Assembly (NCBI RefSeq): GCF_023155745.1
Contig: NZ_JAKNUS010000003.1
Location: 310,001 to 374,000 of the forward strand
Reading direction: 5' to 3'
Length of the DNA: 64,000 bases
Origin: Microbacterium kunmingense
GTDB taxonomy: Bacteria; Actinomycetota; Actinomycetes; Actinomycetales; Microbacteriaceae
Every line of letters begins with the position of its first letter. The stretch's first letter is position 1. Under the pieces are notes generated by a model that searched no databases, had not been told where the DNA came from, and saw only the letters and a program-made list of their open reading frames with translations. The translations under genes and the position numbers were made by a program. Below are positions 19,116 through 33,553 of the stretch, in pieces.

Positions 19116-20120
19116 ATGACACTCGCCGATGCACGCCCGGAACAGACCGTGACTGAACAGTTCTCCCCGGCGACGGCGACCATCGCCATCGTGACCTTCA
19201 ACCGCTCAGGACTGCTCTCGCGGCTGCTCGAGAGCATCGAGCGCATGGACCCCAAGCCGGGCCACGTCGTGATCGTCGACAACGCGTCGACCGACGACAC
19301 CGGCGACGTCGTGGAGTCCTTCCGAGAGCGCATCGGCACCCAGCTCGTCTATCGCCGAATGGACACCAACACCGGCGGATCGGGCGGGTTCAGCGAGGGG
19401 ATGCGGGTCGCCTACGACCTCGGCTCCACCTGGATCTGGCTGATGGACGACGACGTCGAGGTCATCCCCGACGGCCTGGCGAAGATGGGCAAGTGGGCGC
19501 CGCGCTTCAAGAGCATCCAGGGGCGTCGCTACGACTACGACGGCAGCGAGTTCTACTGGCAGTACCGGATCGCCGAGCCCCTCGCCATCCCCATCCCCTT
19601 CGCTCCCGCGAGCTTCGACGCCTCCGGCTACAAGGAGATGAACTCGGGATGCTTCGAGGGGATGTTCATCCACCGAGACATCGTCACCCAGATCGGCCTC
19701 CCGGACCCCCGGTTCTTCATCTACTGGGATGACCAGATGTATGGATGGCTGGCGTCGCGGGTGACCACCTCGGTGATCGTCGACGAGTTCGTGCTGCGCC
19801 GCACGCGCGAGATCCGGCAGTGGGACATGGGCATCCGCCACATGAACGCCTCGAGCAACGCCTACCGGTACTACATCATGCGGAACCGGTCGCACATCAA
19901 GCGCTATTACCGCTCCCTCGGCGTCTACAACCCGGTGCTGTTCGGTCTCGGCACCGCGCTGACCTTCGGCAAGGAGCTGATCCGGCTGCTCTTCGTCGAG
20001 CGGACGGTGCGCGGCACCTCGCACCTTTTCCGCGGCCTTCGCGACGGCCGGAAGATCGCCAACGACCGCTCCTGGTCGCCGATGCCGCCGCTTTCTGCCC
20101 CCACTGCCCCCGGTCGCTGA
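19116..20120 (+). CDS. Glycosyltransferase family 2, GlfT-like (candidate galactofuranosyl- or rhamnosyltransferase)
   Basis: A 334-residue GT-A enzyme. Nucleotide-sugar strand IAIVTFNRSGLL (23-34), VDNASTDDT (54-62), the NTGGSGGFSEGMR block (85-97) and WLMDDDVE (108-115) with the metal-binding DDD. The GGSGGF and MDDD pair is typical of galactofuranosyltransferases such as GlfT1, and glf is encoded nearby; rhamnosyltransferases share much of this. IYWDDQMYG holds the probable catalytic acid. The stop codon TGA lies inside a copy of an interspersed repeat (GGTCGCTGAGCGAGCGCAGC), so the repeat may have set the C-terminus. Confidence 0.85.
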   Translation: MTLADARPEQTVTEQFSPATATIAIVTFNRSGLLSRLLESIERMDPKPGHVVIVDNASTDDTGDVVESFRERIGTQLVYRRMDTNTGGSGGFSEGMRVAYDLGSTWIWLMDDDVEVIPDGLAKMGKWAPRFKSIQGRRYDYDGSEFYWQYRIAEPLAIPIPFAPASFDASGYKEMNSGCFEGMFIHRDIVTQIGLPDPRFFIYWDDQMYGWLASRVTTSVIVDEFVLRRTREIRQWDMGIRHMNASSNAYRYYIMRNRSHIKRYYRSLGVYNPVLFGLGTALTFGKELIRLLFVERTVRGTSHLFRGLRDGRKIANDRSWSPMPPLSAPTAPGR

Positions 20121-20168
20121 GCGAGCGCAGCACGTCGGTCGTTGAGCGAGCGCAGCGAGTCGAAACGC
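20112..20168 (+). repeat. Interspersed repeat, one partial and one full copy
   Basis: A partial copy (20112-20131, GGTCGCTGAGCGAGCGCAGC) is followed by a full 32-base copy (20137-20168, beginning GGTCGTTGAGCGAGCGCAGC and ending GAGTCGAAACGC). The 32-base copy recurs exactly, inverted, at 62884-62915. It lies between two convergent genes. Confidence 0.85.
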
Positions 20169-20169
20169 G

Positions 20170-20907
20170 TCAGCCGCCGTTGTAGTCAGCGTTGTACCTG
20201 TCGAGCACCTCACCGATCGACGCATCCATCGACAGCCGCCCCTTGTCGAGGTAAAGCCCCCGCTCGCAGAAGCGCCGAAGATCGCGCTCGCTGTGCGAGA
20301 CGAAGAAGAGGGTCCTGCCGTCGGCCAGCAGCTCGTCGATGCGGGTGTAGCACTTCTCGCGGAACGCCTTGTCGCCCACGGCGAGCACCTCATCGACGAG
20401 GAGGATCGGCTCCTCCAGCTGCGACACCACGCTGAAGGCCAGGCGCACCTTCATCCCGTTGCTCAGGTGCTTGTACGGGGTGTCGACGAAGTCGTCGAGC
20501 TCGGCGAAGTCGATGATGCCGTCGAAGCGGCGCGAGACCTCGGCCCGTGGCATCCCGTGCAGTCCCGAGGTCAGTCGCACGTTCTCGCGAACCGTCAGGT
20601 CGCCGACGAAGCCACCGGTGATCTCGATCAGCGGGGCGACGCCCCCGTTGACCCGCACCGAACCCTCATCAGGGAGCAGCACGCCCGCGACGAGCTTGAG
20701 CAGCGTGGACTTCCCCTGTCCGTTCCGGCCCACCACACCGATCGACTCGCCGGGCGCGACGGTGAAGCTCACGTCGCGGAGTGCCCAGAACTCGCCGGGC
20801 CTGGAGCGCCGGTTAGAGCCGGCGAACAGGTCTTTGAAGCTCCGGCTCCCCCGGCGGTTCCGTCGGAACCGGACTCCGAGATCCGCCACCTCGATCGCGT
20901 GCGTCAT
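20170..20907 (-). CDS. Polysaccharide ABC exporter ATPase (Wzt-like, first system)
   Basis: A 245-residue ATPase: Walker A GRNGQGKST (60-68), signature LSNGM (148-152), Walker B ILLVDE (168-173), H-loop His205. The N-terminal insertion SFKDLFAGSNRRSRPGEFWAL and the block APLIEITGGFVGDLTVRENV are typical of ATPases that export lipid-linked O-antigen, teichoic acid or galactan. No C-terminal carbohydrate-binding domain is present. The ATG at 20907 shares one base with the TGA of the permease (TGATG), so this start is secure. Its partner is the adjacent permease. Confidence 0.9.
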   Translation of the reverse strand: MTHAIEVADLGVRFRRNRRGSRSFKDLFAGSNRRSRPGEFWALRDVSFTVAPGESIGVVGRNGQGKSTLLKLVAGVLLPDEGSVRVNGGVAPLIEITGGFVGDLTVRENVRLTSGLHGMPRAEVSRRFDGIIDFAELDDFVDTPYKHLSNGMKVRLAFSVVSQLEEPILLVDEVLAVGDKAFREKCYTRIDELLADGRTLFFVSHSERDLRRFCERGLYLDKGRLSMDASIGEVLDRYNADYNGG

Positions 20908-21716
20908 CACAGCTCCTTCAGCACAGGGCGCTCGAGACGGCGGAAGACGAAGAGTCCGAGCGCGAGGATGCCCACGCTCATCGCCACGCCCACGATCACC
21001 GAGAGGGTGTCCCACACCTCGGGGAAGAAGCCGACGCGGTAGAGGGTGAAGATGCCCGACAGCGGATTGAATGCGGCGAGCTGGGGGAAGATGCCCGGCA
21101 GGTCGGAGACGGAGTAGATGATCGGCGAGGCGTAGAAGAGCACCCGGAGGATGAGCTTGGTCGTGCGCTCGAGGTCGGAGTAGAGCACGCACAGGGGCGC
21201 GACGATGAGCCCCAGGCCGACGAGGAGCATCGTCTGCAGCAGGATGGCGACCGGAAAGAGCAGAAGACCCCAGTTCAGCGACACCGGCGTGGTGCTCGTG
21301 AATGCGGCGACGATCACGAACCCGACGAGCACCGGAAGCGAGCAGAGGAACTCTACGCCCTTGCTGAGCACGATGCGGTTGACCCAGATCGACCGTGGGA
21401 TCGCCGTTGATCGGACAAGGCGGGCGTCTTTGTTGAACGCCCGTGTGAAGTCCGACACCGCCGCGTTGAACCACACCCAGGGCAGCAGAGCGGTGATGAG
21501 GAAGACGATGTACGGCTCGTGCCCGACCGTGCGCTGGAACACCTGCGTGAAGACGAACCAGTAGATGAGGCTCATCACCAGCGGATCGAGCACCGACCAC
21601 AGGTATCCGAGAGCGCTCGTGGCGTACCGCACCCTGAGGTCGCGCGCCGACAGCAACCACAGCGAGTGGAGGTAGCGGCGCGGAGACCCGGGGGCACCGA
21701 CGGTCGCTGTGGTCAC
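20907..21716 (-). CDS. Polysaccharide ABC exporter permease (Wzm-like, first system)
   Basis: A 269-residue ABC-2 type permease with six membrane helices. The N-terminal amphipathic segment (LLSARDLRVRYATSALGYLWSVLDPL) and the FYASPIIYSVSDLPG block are family features. With the coupled ATPase it would move an undecaprenyl-linked glycan across the membrane. It resembles the galactan exporter of mycobacteria in layout. Stop and next start overlap by one base. Confidence 0.9.
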   Translation of the reverse strand: MTTATVGAPGSPRRYLHSLWLLSARDLRVRYATSALGYLWSVLDPLVMSLIYWFVFTQVFQRTVGHEPYIVFLITALLPWVWFNAAVSDFTRAFNKDARLVRSTAIPRSIWVNRIVLSKGVEFLCSLPVLVGFVIVAAFTSTTPVSLNWGLLLFPVAILLQTMLLVGLGLIVAPLCVLYSDLERTTKLILRVLFYASPIIYSVSDLPGIFPQLAAFNPLSGIFTLYRVGFFPEVWDTLSVIVGVAMSVGILALGLFVFRRLERPVLKEL

Positions 21717-21804
21717 GGGGAAAGTCTATGGGCGGCGGGCGCCGTGTCTGCGCGCCGGATCGAGGTGGGTTCTGTCCGGGGCTACGCTGAGTCAGCCGTG
21801 CTGC

Positions 21805-21810
21805 AGGAGG
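21805..21810 (+). promoter_or_regulatory. Ribosome binding site fixing the acyltransferase start
   Basis: AGGAGG lies 7 bases before the ATG at 21818 and only 1 base before an in-frame GTG at 21812, so the ATG is the start. A TACGCT hexamer at 21783-21788 may be its -10. Confidence 0.6.
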
Positions 21811-21817
21811 AGTGAAC

Positions 21818-23920
21818 ATGGTGACGAACGCCGCCACCGGTGTGCGCCGGTCGCCGGTCGACGAGCCACCAACCCCGACCGGCGTCCGCCCTGAGATCCA
21901 GGCTCTGCGGGCCGTCGCAGTGCTCGGTGTCCTGCTCTTCCATCTGTGGCCGCTCCGCCTTCCGGGAGGCTATGTCGGGGTCGACGTGTTCTTCGTGGTC
22001 TCGGGATTCCTCATCACCGACCACCTGGTGCGCGATCACGTCCGCCACGGACGTATCTCGCTCCCGAACTTCTGGGCGCGACGCGCGCGCCGGCTGCTGC
22101 CCGCATCCCTCCTCGTCCTCGCCGTGACGGCGATCGCCGTGTACGTCCTCGTGCCGATCACGAGATGGCCGCAGTTCGGCTTGGAGATCATCGCCTCCGC
22201 GTTCTACGTCGAGAACTGGGCGCTGGCGGCGCAATCCGTGGACTACATGGCACTGTCGAACGTCAAGTCGCCCGTGCAGCACTTCTGGACCTTGGGAGTG
22301 GAAGAGCAGTTCTACATCGTCTGGCCGCTGCTGCTCATCGGGGGCGCGTACCTCGCCGGCCGGATGCGGCGCAGTGGGCTCCGGGGAATGGCGGGGGCCG
22401 TTCTCGTCGCGACCGTTGCGAGCTTCATGTTCTCGGTCGTGTACACCGCCCTCGTGCCGACGGTCGCGTACTTTTCGACCGCGACGCGCGCGTGGGAGTT
22501 CGGCGCGGGCGCGCTCCTCGCGCTCGTCTTGCGCCGAATCCCCGCTCCGATCACCGGCGGCGTCGCCGCCGCAGCGTCTTGGGCGGGCTTCGCGGTCCTC
22601 GCGATCGCCATGCTCGTCTTCACCGGCGCGACGCCCTTCCCTTCCTACACTGCTCTGATTCCCGTACTCGGGACGATCCTCGTGATCGTGGCGGGGGCCC
22701 CGCGCGCCCGTTGGGCACCGACGGCGCTCTTTTCGGTCCGGCCGGTACAGTTCGTGGGCGACGTGTCCTACGGCGTGTACCTGTGGCACTGGCCACTCAT
22801 CGTCCTCGTCCCCTACGCGCTTCTCGCGCCGCTGAACACGTGGCAATCCGTTCTGATCGGCATCGTCTCGATTGCACTGGGATGGGCCTCGAAGGTTCTC
22901 GTGGAGGATCCGGTGCGCTCGCATCGCTGGCTGGCCTCCGGGCGACCGCGGCGATCCTTCCTGGCGGCGGGGGCCGGAATGCTCCTCGTGGTGGCGTTGA
23001 GCCTCCCGCTCGCTCTGTCGACGGTGCCGCCGGCTCCGCAGGTGCCGGCAACCCTCCCCGCCTGCTGGGGCGCGGCGGCGATGACGGATGAGCAATGCGG
23101 CGGCCCTTCAGCGGCTGCCTTGCGGGCGCCCGCGCCCTCGTTCGCTGGGGATCTGCCGACCGCCGAGGTAGCGGCGTGCGAGCTCACCGTTGAACTCGCG
23201 ACGTATCGGCGCTGCGATCTGCGAGCGACGGGCGGAGACAGGACCATCGCGCTCGTGGGCGATTCGCACGCGACCCGGTGGGTCGAGACCTTTGAGCGGG
23301 CGGCGGAGAAGGAGGGGTGGGGATTGTCTACCTTCCTCGTCTCTGGATGCCCTCTGGTCTCGCTCGAGCCACTCGGTAGTGCATGGGGATACGATCCGGT
23401 CGGCGCCCAGCTGTGCCCCCAGCCGACGAGAGCGGTTATCGACGAGATCGTGGCCGATCCTGTCATCACCGACGTCGTGCTCACGAACCGCACACGACTG
23501 TATGTCTCCGACGATCCCGCTAATCGTCCACTCTCTCCCAACGCCGTCGCCGCTACAATCCGCACGCTGCAGGATGCCGGGAAACACGTCATCGTGCTCG
23601 CCGACTATCCCGAGACCGCGCGCATCCCGGTACAGGGCGGGGCCAGTGCACCCGACTGTCTCACGGCGGGTGATGCGCGCAAGTGCGCGATGCCGCGTAG
23701 TGATGCGGATTTTGCGGATCCGATGCGGACAGCGGCCGTCGACTCCGGAGCCGATCTGATCGATCTCACAACGCAATTCTGCGACGATGAGCGTTGCTAC
23801 TGGCAGATCGGCGGTCTCGTGGTTTACACCGACGACAATCACCTGACGCGGTCGTTCGCAGCGACTCTTGCCCCTGCGCTCGCAGATGCCCTGTCGACAT
23901 CGGGTCGGGATGAGGAATGA
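21818..23920 (+). CDS. Acyltransferase-3 / SGNH fusion (OafA-like O-acetylase, first)
   Basis: A 700-residue protein. The N-terminal half is an acyltransferase-3 membrane domain of about ten helices: EIQALRAVAVLGVLLFH, GGYVGVDVFFVVSGFLI, FWARRARRLLP, and the LGVEEQFYIVWP motif. The C-terminal half (about 455-695) is an SGNH-type domain with the GDSHATRW block and the DDNHLT block near the end, giving Ser and Asp-x-x-His. Such proteins O-acetylate surface glycans, moving the acyl group through the membrane domain to the SGNH part. It is convergent with a second member; both lie beside glf. Confidence 0.92.
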   Translation: MVTNAATGVRRSPVDEPPTPTGVRPEIQALRAVAVLGVLLFHLWPLRLPGGYVGVDVFFVVSGFLITDHLVRDHVRHGRISLPNFWARRARRLLPASLLVLAVTAIAVYVLVPITRWPQFGLEIIASAFYVENWALAAQSVDYMALSNVKSPVQHFWTLGVEEQFYIVWPLLLIGGAYLAGRMRRSGLRGMAGAVLVATVASFMFSVVYTALVPTVAYFSTATRAWEFGAGALLALVLRRIPAPITGGVAAAASWAGFAVLAIAMLVFTGATPFPSYTALIPVLGTILVIVAGAPRARWAPTALFSVRPVQFVGDVSYGVYLWHWPLIVLVPYALLAPLNTWQSVLIGIVSIALGWASKVLVEDPVRSHRWLASGRPRRSFLAAGAGMLLVVALSLPLALSTVPPAPQVPATLPACWGAAAMTDEQCGGPSAAALRAPAPSFAGDLPTAEVAACELTVELATYRRCDLRATGGDRTIALVGDSHATRWVETFERAAEKEGWGLSTFLVSGCPLVSLEPLGSAWGYDPVGAQLCPQPTRAVIDEIVADPVITDVVLTNRTRLYVSDDPANRPLSPNAVAATIRTLQDAGKHVIVLADYPETARIPVQGGASAPDCLTAGDARKCAMPRSDADFADPMRTAAVDSGADLIDLTTQFCDDERCYWQIGGLVVYTDDNHLTRSFAATLAPALADALSTSGRDEE

Positions 23921-23930
23921 GAGACCCGGG

Positions 23931-27253
<3,323 letters not shown>

Positions 27254-27305
27254 CTACCCAAGCCGCCTGAGGAGTCCGCCGTGTGTGCGGCCGTCGCGCC
27301 GCTGA

Positions 27306-28723
27306 CTAGTCGCGAGGCGTACCCAGGTACTCCAGGAGGGACGCACGGCCGTCCGAAGGCGCGAAACCCGTCCCGGTGATGCGGGCAAGATCGAGGACGC
27401 TGTTCCGTGGGCGCGGCGCGACGGGACCGGTCGCCGTACCGAAGTAGTCCTCGGTGCTCACTCCGGTCACCCTCGTCGGATCGTTTCCCGTGAGAGAGAA
27501 CACGGCACGGGCGACGTCCGCCCACGACATGGCGTCCCCTGACGAGGTGATGTTGTAGGTACCGGCCGGGGCGTTCGTGTCGAGGAGGTGACGGATGCCG
27601 TGGGCGATGTCGGCGGTGAAGGTGAGGCGCCCGATCTGGTCGTCGACGACAGCAGGGTCGATCCCGCGCTCGGCGAGCGAGGCCATGGTGCGGACGAAGT
27701 TCTTCCCTTCACCGATGACCCACGAGGTACGGACGATGTAGTGACGAGGCACCGTGGACACGATCGCATCGCCGGCGGCCTTGGTCTGGCCGTAGACGCC
27801 GAGCGGGCAGATCGGGTCATCCTCCCGGTAGGGGCGGTCGAGCGTCCCGTCGAAGACGTAGTCGCTGGAGATGTGCACGAGGGTGAGACCGTTCTCGGTC
27901 GCGAGCCGCGCCAGCGTCGCGACGCCGGTGACGTTCGCAGCCCACGCGTCACGCCGACCGTCGGGCGTCTCGGCGAGGTCGACGGCGGTGTACGCGGCGG
28001 CGTTGACGATCGCGCCGTAGTCACGCCAGTGACGCGCAGCTGCGATGCCGGGGTCTGTCAGGTCGAGGTCGGCACGCGTGGTGAACTCGACGTGGCCGGC
28101 ACCGGCGAACTCCTGGCGCAGGGCTGTGCCGAGCTGACCGGAGGCGCCGACGACGAGGATCTTGCGCGGCGTGATCGGCGCCACGTCCGCGAGGCGCGGA
28201 TGCGCGAGGTCCTTGGCCGAGATCTCTACGTCCGACAGCGGGATCGGCCAGTCGATGGCGACCGTCTCGTCGGCGAGGTTCAGGAACGAGTACGGCGCGT
28301 TCGGCGACCAGTGGTCGTTGACGAGGTAGGTGTAGGCGGTGTCGGCTTCGAGCGTCTGATACGAGTTGCCCACCCCGCGGGGGACGAAGATCGCGCGGGA
28401 GGGGTCGAGCTCAGTGGTGAAGACGGCTCCGAAGGTGGGTCCTTCGCGCAGGTCGACCCAGGCGCCGAAGATGCGTCCGGTCGCGACGGAGACCCACTTG
28501 TCCCACGGTTCGGCGTGGATTCCACGGGTTGTTCCGACTGCGTCGTTGAAGGAGATGTTGTTCTGCACCGGTCCGAAGTCGGGCAGTCCCAGCGTCGTCA
28601 TCTTCTCGCGCTGCCAGTTCTCCTTGAACCAGCCGCGGGAGTCGCCGTGGACAGGGAGTTCGTAGACGACCAGTCCGGGGATGGGAGTTTCGATCTCGGT
28701 CAGCTGCTTGCCGAACTCGGTCA

Positions 28724-28724
<1 letters not shown>
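27306..28724 (-). CDS. rmlCD: Fused dTDP-4-dehydrorhamnose 3,5-epimerase / reductase (RmlC-RmlD)
   Basis: A 472-residue bifunctional protein. Residues 1-190 are an RmlC cupin-type epimerase (VYELPVHGDSRGWFKENWQR, TTRGIHAEPWDKWV with the catalytic His, FVPRGVGNSYQ). Residues 190-472 are an RmlD short-chain reductase (ILVVGASGQLGTALR, NAAAYTAVDLAE, SSDYVFDG, YGQTKAAGD with Tyr and Lys). It carries out the last two steps to dTDP-L-rhamnose. The GTG start shares a base with the rmlB TAG (TAGTG). The genes are separate in E. coli and mycobacteria; the fusion is seen in several Microbacteriaceae as far as I recall. Confidence 0.93.
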
Positions 28725-30591
<1,867 letters not shown>

Positions 30592-30718
30592 ACGTCCATC
30601 GTGTCACAGCCGCTGAACAGGGCTCGATCGGCAGGGGCGGCTGAGACTTTCGCAAAAACACCGCGTGTCACATCAGTCACAAAAACCACAGTGGTAATAC
30701 AGGGCAACTTCCGCAACA
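30592..30718. promoter_or_regulatory. Divergent promoter region, rmlA / secreted protein
   Basis: The 127-base gap is noticeably AT-richer than its surroundings, with a run of A (CGCAAAAACACC) and a TGTCACATCAGTCACA segment resembling a dyad (TGTCAC/AGTCACA). TGGTAATAC (about 30690-30698) is a plausible extended -10 for the plus-strand gene. No clear -35 boxes. Confidence 0.4.
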
Positions 30719-32776
30719 ATGTGGAGCGTGACTCGACTCAACGGCTGGAAGCTCGGCCGACCGCATGCGATCCTCACCGCCGCGTCGCTAGCGATGGGAT
30801 TGCTCTTCGCGTCTCCCGCGGGCGCCATGGATGACGCGCAGGCGGCGAGCCAACTCGCCGGGACGCGAATCGTGCCGGCAGCCGATCTGAGTCAGTTCCG
30901 GCCCGGCAACATCATTTCGGACGACCGCTTCTTCGACTCCTCCACGATGACGGAGTCGCAGATCGACGCCTTCCTCAGGCAACGGGTGAAGTCCTGCCAG
31001 TCCGGGTACGTGTGCCTGAAGGACTTCCGCCAGACCACCACGACGAGAGCCGCCGACCGATACTGCGGTGAGTATCGTGGCGAGACATCGGAGACAGCGG
31101 CTCGCATCATCGCCAAGGTGGCGCAGGCGTGCGGACTGAATCCCCAGGTCCTGATCGTCACTCTCGAGAAGGAACAGGGTCTCGTGACGCACACGTGGCC
31201 ATCGGATTGGCGATACACCATCGCCATGGGCCAGGGGTGCCCCGACACCGCGGCGTGCGACACCCGGTACTACGGGTTCTTCAACCAGGTCTATGGTGCG
31301 GCGCGACAGTTCCAGATCTACACAGAGGGTCGCTACTTCACCTATTACGCGCCGGGGAAGACCTGGAATGTTCGTTACAGCCCGAATGCCTCGTGCGGGT
31401 CTTCTCCTGTCTTCATCGAGAATCAGGCAACGGCGAATCTCTACTACTACACGCCCTACCAGCCCAACGCCGCATCGCTGCGCGCGGGTTATGGACAAGG
31501 CGATGGGTGTTCGACGTACGGCAACCGCAACTTCTATCAGCGCTTCGTCGACTGGTTCGGCAGTACGCAAAGCAGAGTCGGTGCCATCGTTCAGGCGACC
31601 GGGCGGTCAGAGATCTACGTGGTGATGAACGGACGGAAGCATCACGTGCCTGATCTGGCGATGCTGAACCTTCTCCGGACACGGCTTGGAGCCGTGGCCA
31701 GCGTCCCGACCAAGTACGTCGATGACCTCCCCGAGGCGCGGCCGATGTCTCGATACGTGCATGATGCGCGCAGCGGAACTCTCTTCCTGCTGGAACCGGA
31801 CGGGACAAAGCATCGGTTCGCATCCGCCGCCCAGATCGCGATGTTCGGCTACGCGTTTGCCGATTACGTCGACTTGGACAGCCGAGTGGCCGACGCGTTC
31901 CCCACGGGAACCGATGTGGCCTCCTTCATCCAGGTCGCCGGACAGCCCGAGATCTATGTCCTCGAGGCTGGGCAACGACGCCACATTTATGACTGGCCGG
32001 CATGGGAGTACGCGAGCCGCGGCCTTTCCCGTTACGTGGCCACCATCGACCAGGGCCCAGCAGGTGCGATACCGGTCGGCGCGTCCTACTTGAAGCCCCA
32101 TACCCTCGTTCGCGCACAGTCTTCGGGCGACGTGATGCTGGTGATGCCGACCACGAAGGTCCTTCGTATTCCCAGCTTCGCTCTTGCGGCCGATTTCGGC
32201 GCCGCCGCCTACCAGGTCGTGCCCGACGCCGTGCTTGCGGGCTGGCAGAGGGCCGAGGGAAGCCTCACCCCCTTCGTCTCGTGCGGCACGCAGGTGCTGG
32301 CAGCTGACAATGGGAGCGCCCGCATGACGTCAGGCTCCGTTCCCGCGGGTGTCACGGCGGTTCGATTGACCGAGGCTGACTGCGCCGCGATGCCACGCGG
32401 CGGCGTGGCGACCGGAGCGCCCTACTTCGTGCAACCGACTACTGCGGGCGAGGTCTACCTGTTGGATTCGGGGCGACTGCGACACGTGCGCACGTACGAG
32501 CAGCTCACCGCGCTGAACGGCCAGCGACCGTTGAGCATCCTGCGATGGTCGAAGACCGTCGTCGATGAGGTCGGTATCGGGGCACCCCTCCTGGCAAACG
32601 GGACGTTCGTCCAGTTCCAGGGCACTGCCGAGGTCTACCGAGTCGAGCAGTCGACGCTTCGCCACGTGCAGTCCATGGAGACGCTCGTGAGGTTGGGGAA
32701 CGGCCGTGTTCCACCCATCGAGGCTCTTCCCGCAGAGTTCTTCTCGGCTTACGTCGTCGGTTCGCCACTCCCCTGA
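30719..32776 (+). CDS. Secreted cell-wall-hydrolase-like protein with C-terminal repeat modules
   Basis: A 685-residue exported protein. A signal peptide covers about residues 1-37 (ILTAASLAMGLLFASPAGA). Residues 60-290 form a compact Cys-containing domain with PQVLIVTLEKEQGLVTHTW, MGQGCPDTAACDTRYYGFFN and TYYAPGKTW; relatives are often labelled hemagglutinin, and the Glu in LEKEQG sits as in lysozyme-fold hydrolases. The rest carries at least four copies of a short beta motif (IYVVMNGRKHHV, IYVLEAGQRRHI, VYLLDSGRLRHV, VYRVEQSTLRHV), perhaps a propeller for glycan binding. Both enzymatic and binding roles are inference. Confidence 0.75.
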   Translation: MWSVTRLNGWKLGRPHAILTAASLAMGLLFASPAGAMDDAQAASQLAGTRIVPAADLSQFRPGNIISDDRFFDSSTMTESQIDAFLRQRVKSCQSGYVCLKDFRQTTTTRAADRYCGEYRGETSETAARIIAKVAQACGLNPQVLIVTLEKEQGLVTHTWPSDWRYTIAMGQGCPDTAACDTRYYGFFNQVYGAARQFQIYTEGRYFTYYAPGKTWNVRYSPNASCGSSPVFIENQATANLYYYTPYQPNAASLRAGYGQGDGCSTYGNRNFYQRFVDWFGSTQSRVGAIVQATGRSEIYVVMNGRKHHVPDLAMLNLLRTRLGAVASVPTKYVDDLPEARPMSRYVHDARSGTLFLLEPDGTKHRFASAAQIAMFGYAFADYVDLDSRVADAFPTGTDVASFIQVAGQPEIYVLEAGQRRHIYDWPAWEYASRGLSRYVATIDQGPAGAIPVGASYLKPHTLVRAQSSGDVMLVMPTTKVLRIPSFALAADFGAAAYQVVPDAVLAGWQRAEGSLTPFVSCGTQVLAADNGSARMTSGSVPAGVTAVRLTEADCAAMPRGGVATGAPYFVQPTTAGEVYLLDSGRLRHVRTYEQLTALNGQRPLSILRWSKTVVDEVGIGAPLLANGTFVQFQGTAEVYRVEQSTLRHVQSMETLVRLGNGRVPPIEALPAEFFSAYVVGSPLP

Positions 32777-32800
32777 ACGGGGGTACGTCCCGGCGGTTGA

Positions 32801-32806
32801 TAGGAT
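32801..32806 (+). promoter_or_regulatory. Leaderless -10 (TAGGAT) of the DPM1-like gene
   Basis: TAGGAT lies 9 bases before the GTG at 32816, the same spacing and flanking pattern (hexamer, then a TCGC) as at 19101. Confidence 0.45.
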
Positions 32807-32815
32807 CGTCGCACT

Positions 32816-33553
32816 GTGCCCTATCGAGTGTTGATCATCGTTCCCGCATGGAACGAGTCGCGAAACATCGGTGTGACCGTCTCAGAGATCCGGGCAGCTG
32901 GCATCGCACATGACGTGGTTGTGATCGACGATGGCTCAACCGATGACACCGCAAACGTCGCACGATCAAGCGGTGCCGTCGTCATTCCTCTTCCTTTCAA
33001 CCTCGGTGTAGGAGGTGCGATGCGGGTAGGTTTCACCTACGCGCAGCGGCACGGTTACGACGCGGCGATCCAGGTCGACGCGGACGGCCAACACAACCCG
33101 GCTGACATCGACCGCGTCCTCGCCGGGTTGAGTGTCGCCGACATCTCGATCGGCGCCCGCTTCGCCGACGTCGGAGACTATTCGGTGAGAGGGCCACGCC
33201 GGTGGGCGATGATCTTTCTCGCGCGCGTCATGTCGCGCGTGGCGAACACCCGGCTGACGGATGCTACCAGCGGGTTCCGGGCCGCGAATAAGCGGGCAAT
33301 CGATCAGTACGTCAGGTACTACCCCGCAGAGTACTTCGGCGACACCCTCGATTCTCTTGTCGCGGCGTGCCACTCGGGCTTGACCGTGACGCAGGTGCCT
33401 GTAGCGATGCGACCTCGCCTCCACGGGCAGCCAAGTCAGGGGACCTTCGCGGCAACGGCTTACCTGCTTCGGGCAGTCTTCGCGCTCACCCTTGCGATCC
33501 TGCGTCGGTCCAAACGCACTGGGCTGCGTGTAGCCGGAGGGGCGCAGGCATGA
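32816..33553 (+). CDS. Glycosyltransferase family 2, DPM1/polyprenyl-phosphate type
   Basis: A 245-residue GT-A enzyme: IIVPAWNESRNIG (7-19), DDGSTDDT (38-45), GVGGAMRVGF, and the metal site VDADGQHNP (87-95). This set is typical of dolichyl/polyprenyl-phosphate sugar synthases and related transferases. No C-terminal membrane helices, so it acts at the inner membrane face. First of three coupled genes (GT2, DUF2304, GT2): its TGA overlaps the next ATG (ATGA). GT2-DUF2304 pairs are a known recurrent arrangement. Confidence 0.88.
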   Translation: MPYRVLIIVPAWNESRNIGVTVSEIRAAGIAHDVVVIDDGSTDDTANVARSSGAVVIPLPFNLGVGGAMRVGFTYAQRHGYDAAIQVDADGQHNPADIDRVLAGLSVADISIGARFADVGDYSVRGPRRWAMIFLARVMSRVANTRLTDATSGFRAANKRAIDQYVRYYPAEYFGDTLDSLVAACHSGLTVTQVPVAMRPRLHGQPSQGTFAATAYLLRAVFALTLAILRRSKRTGLRVAGGAQA

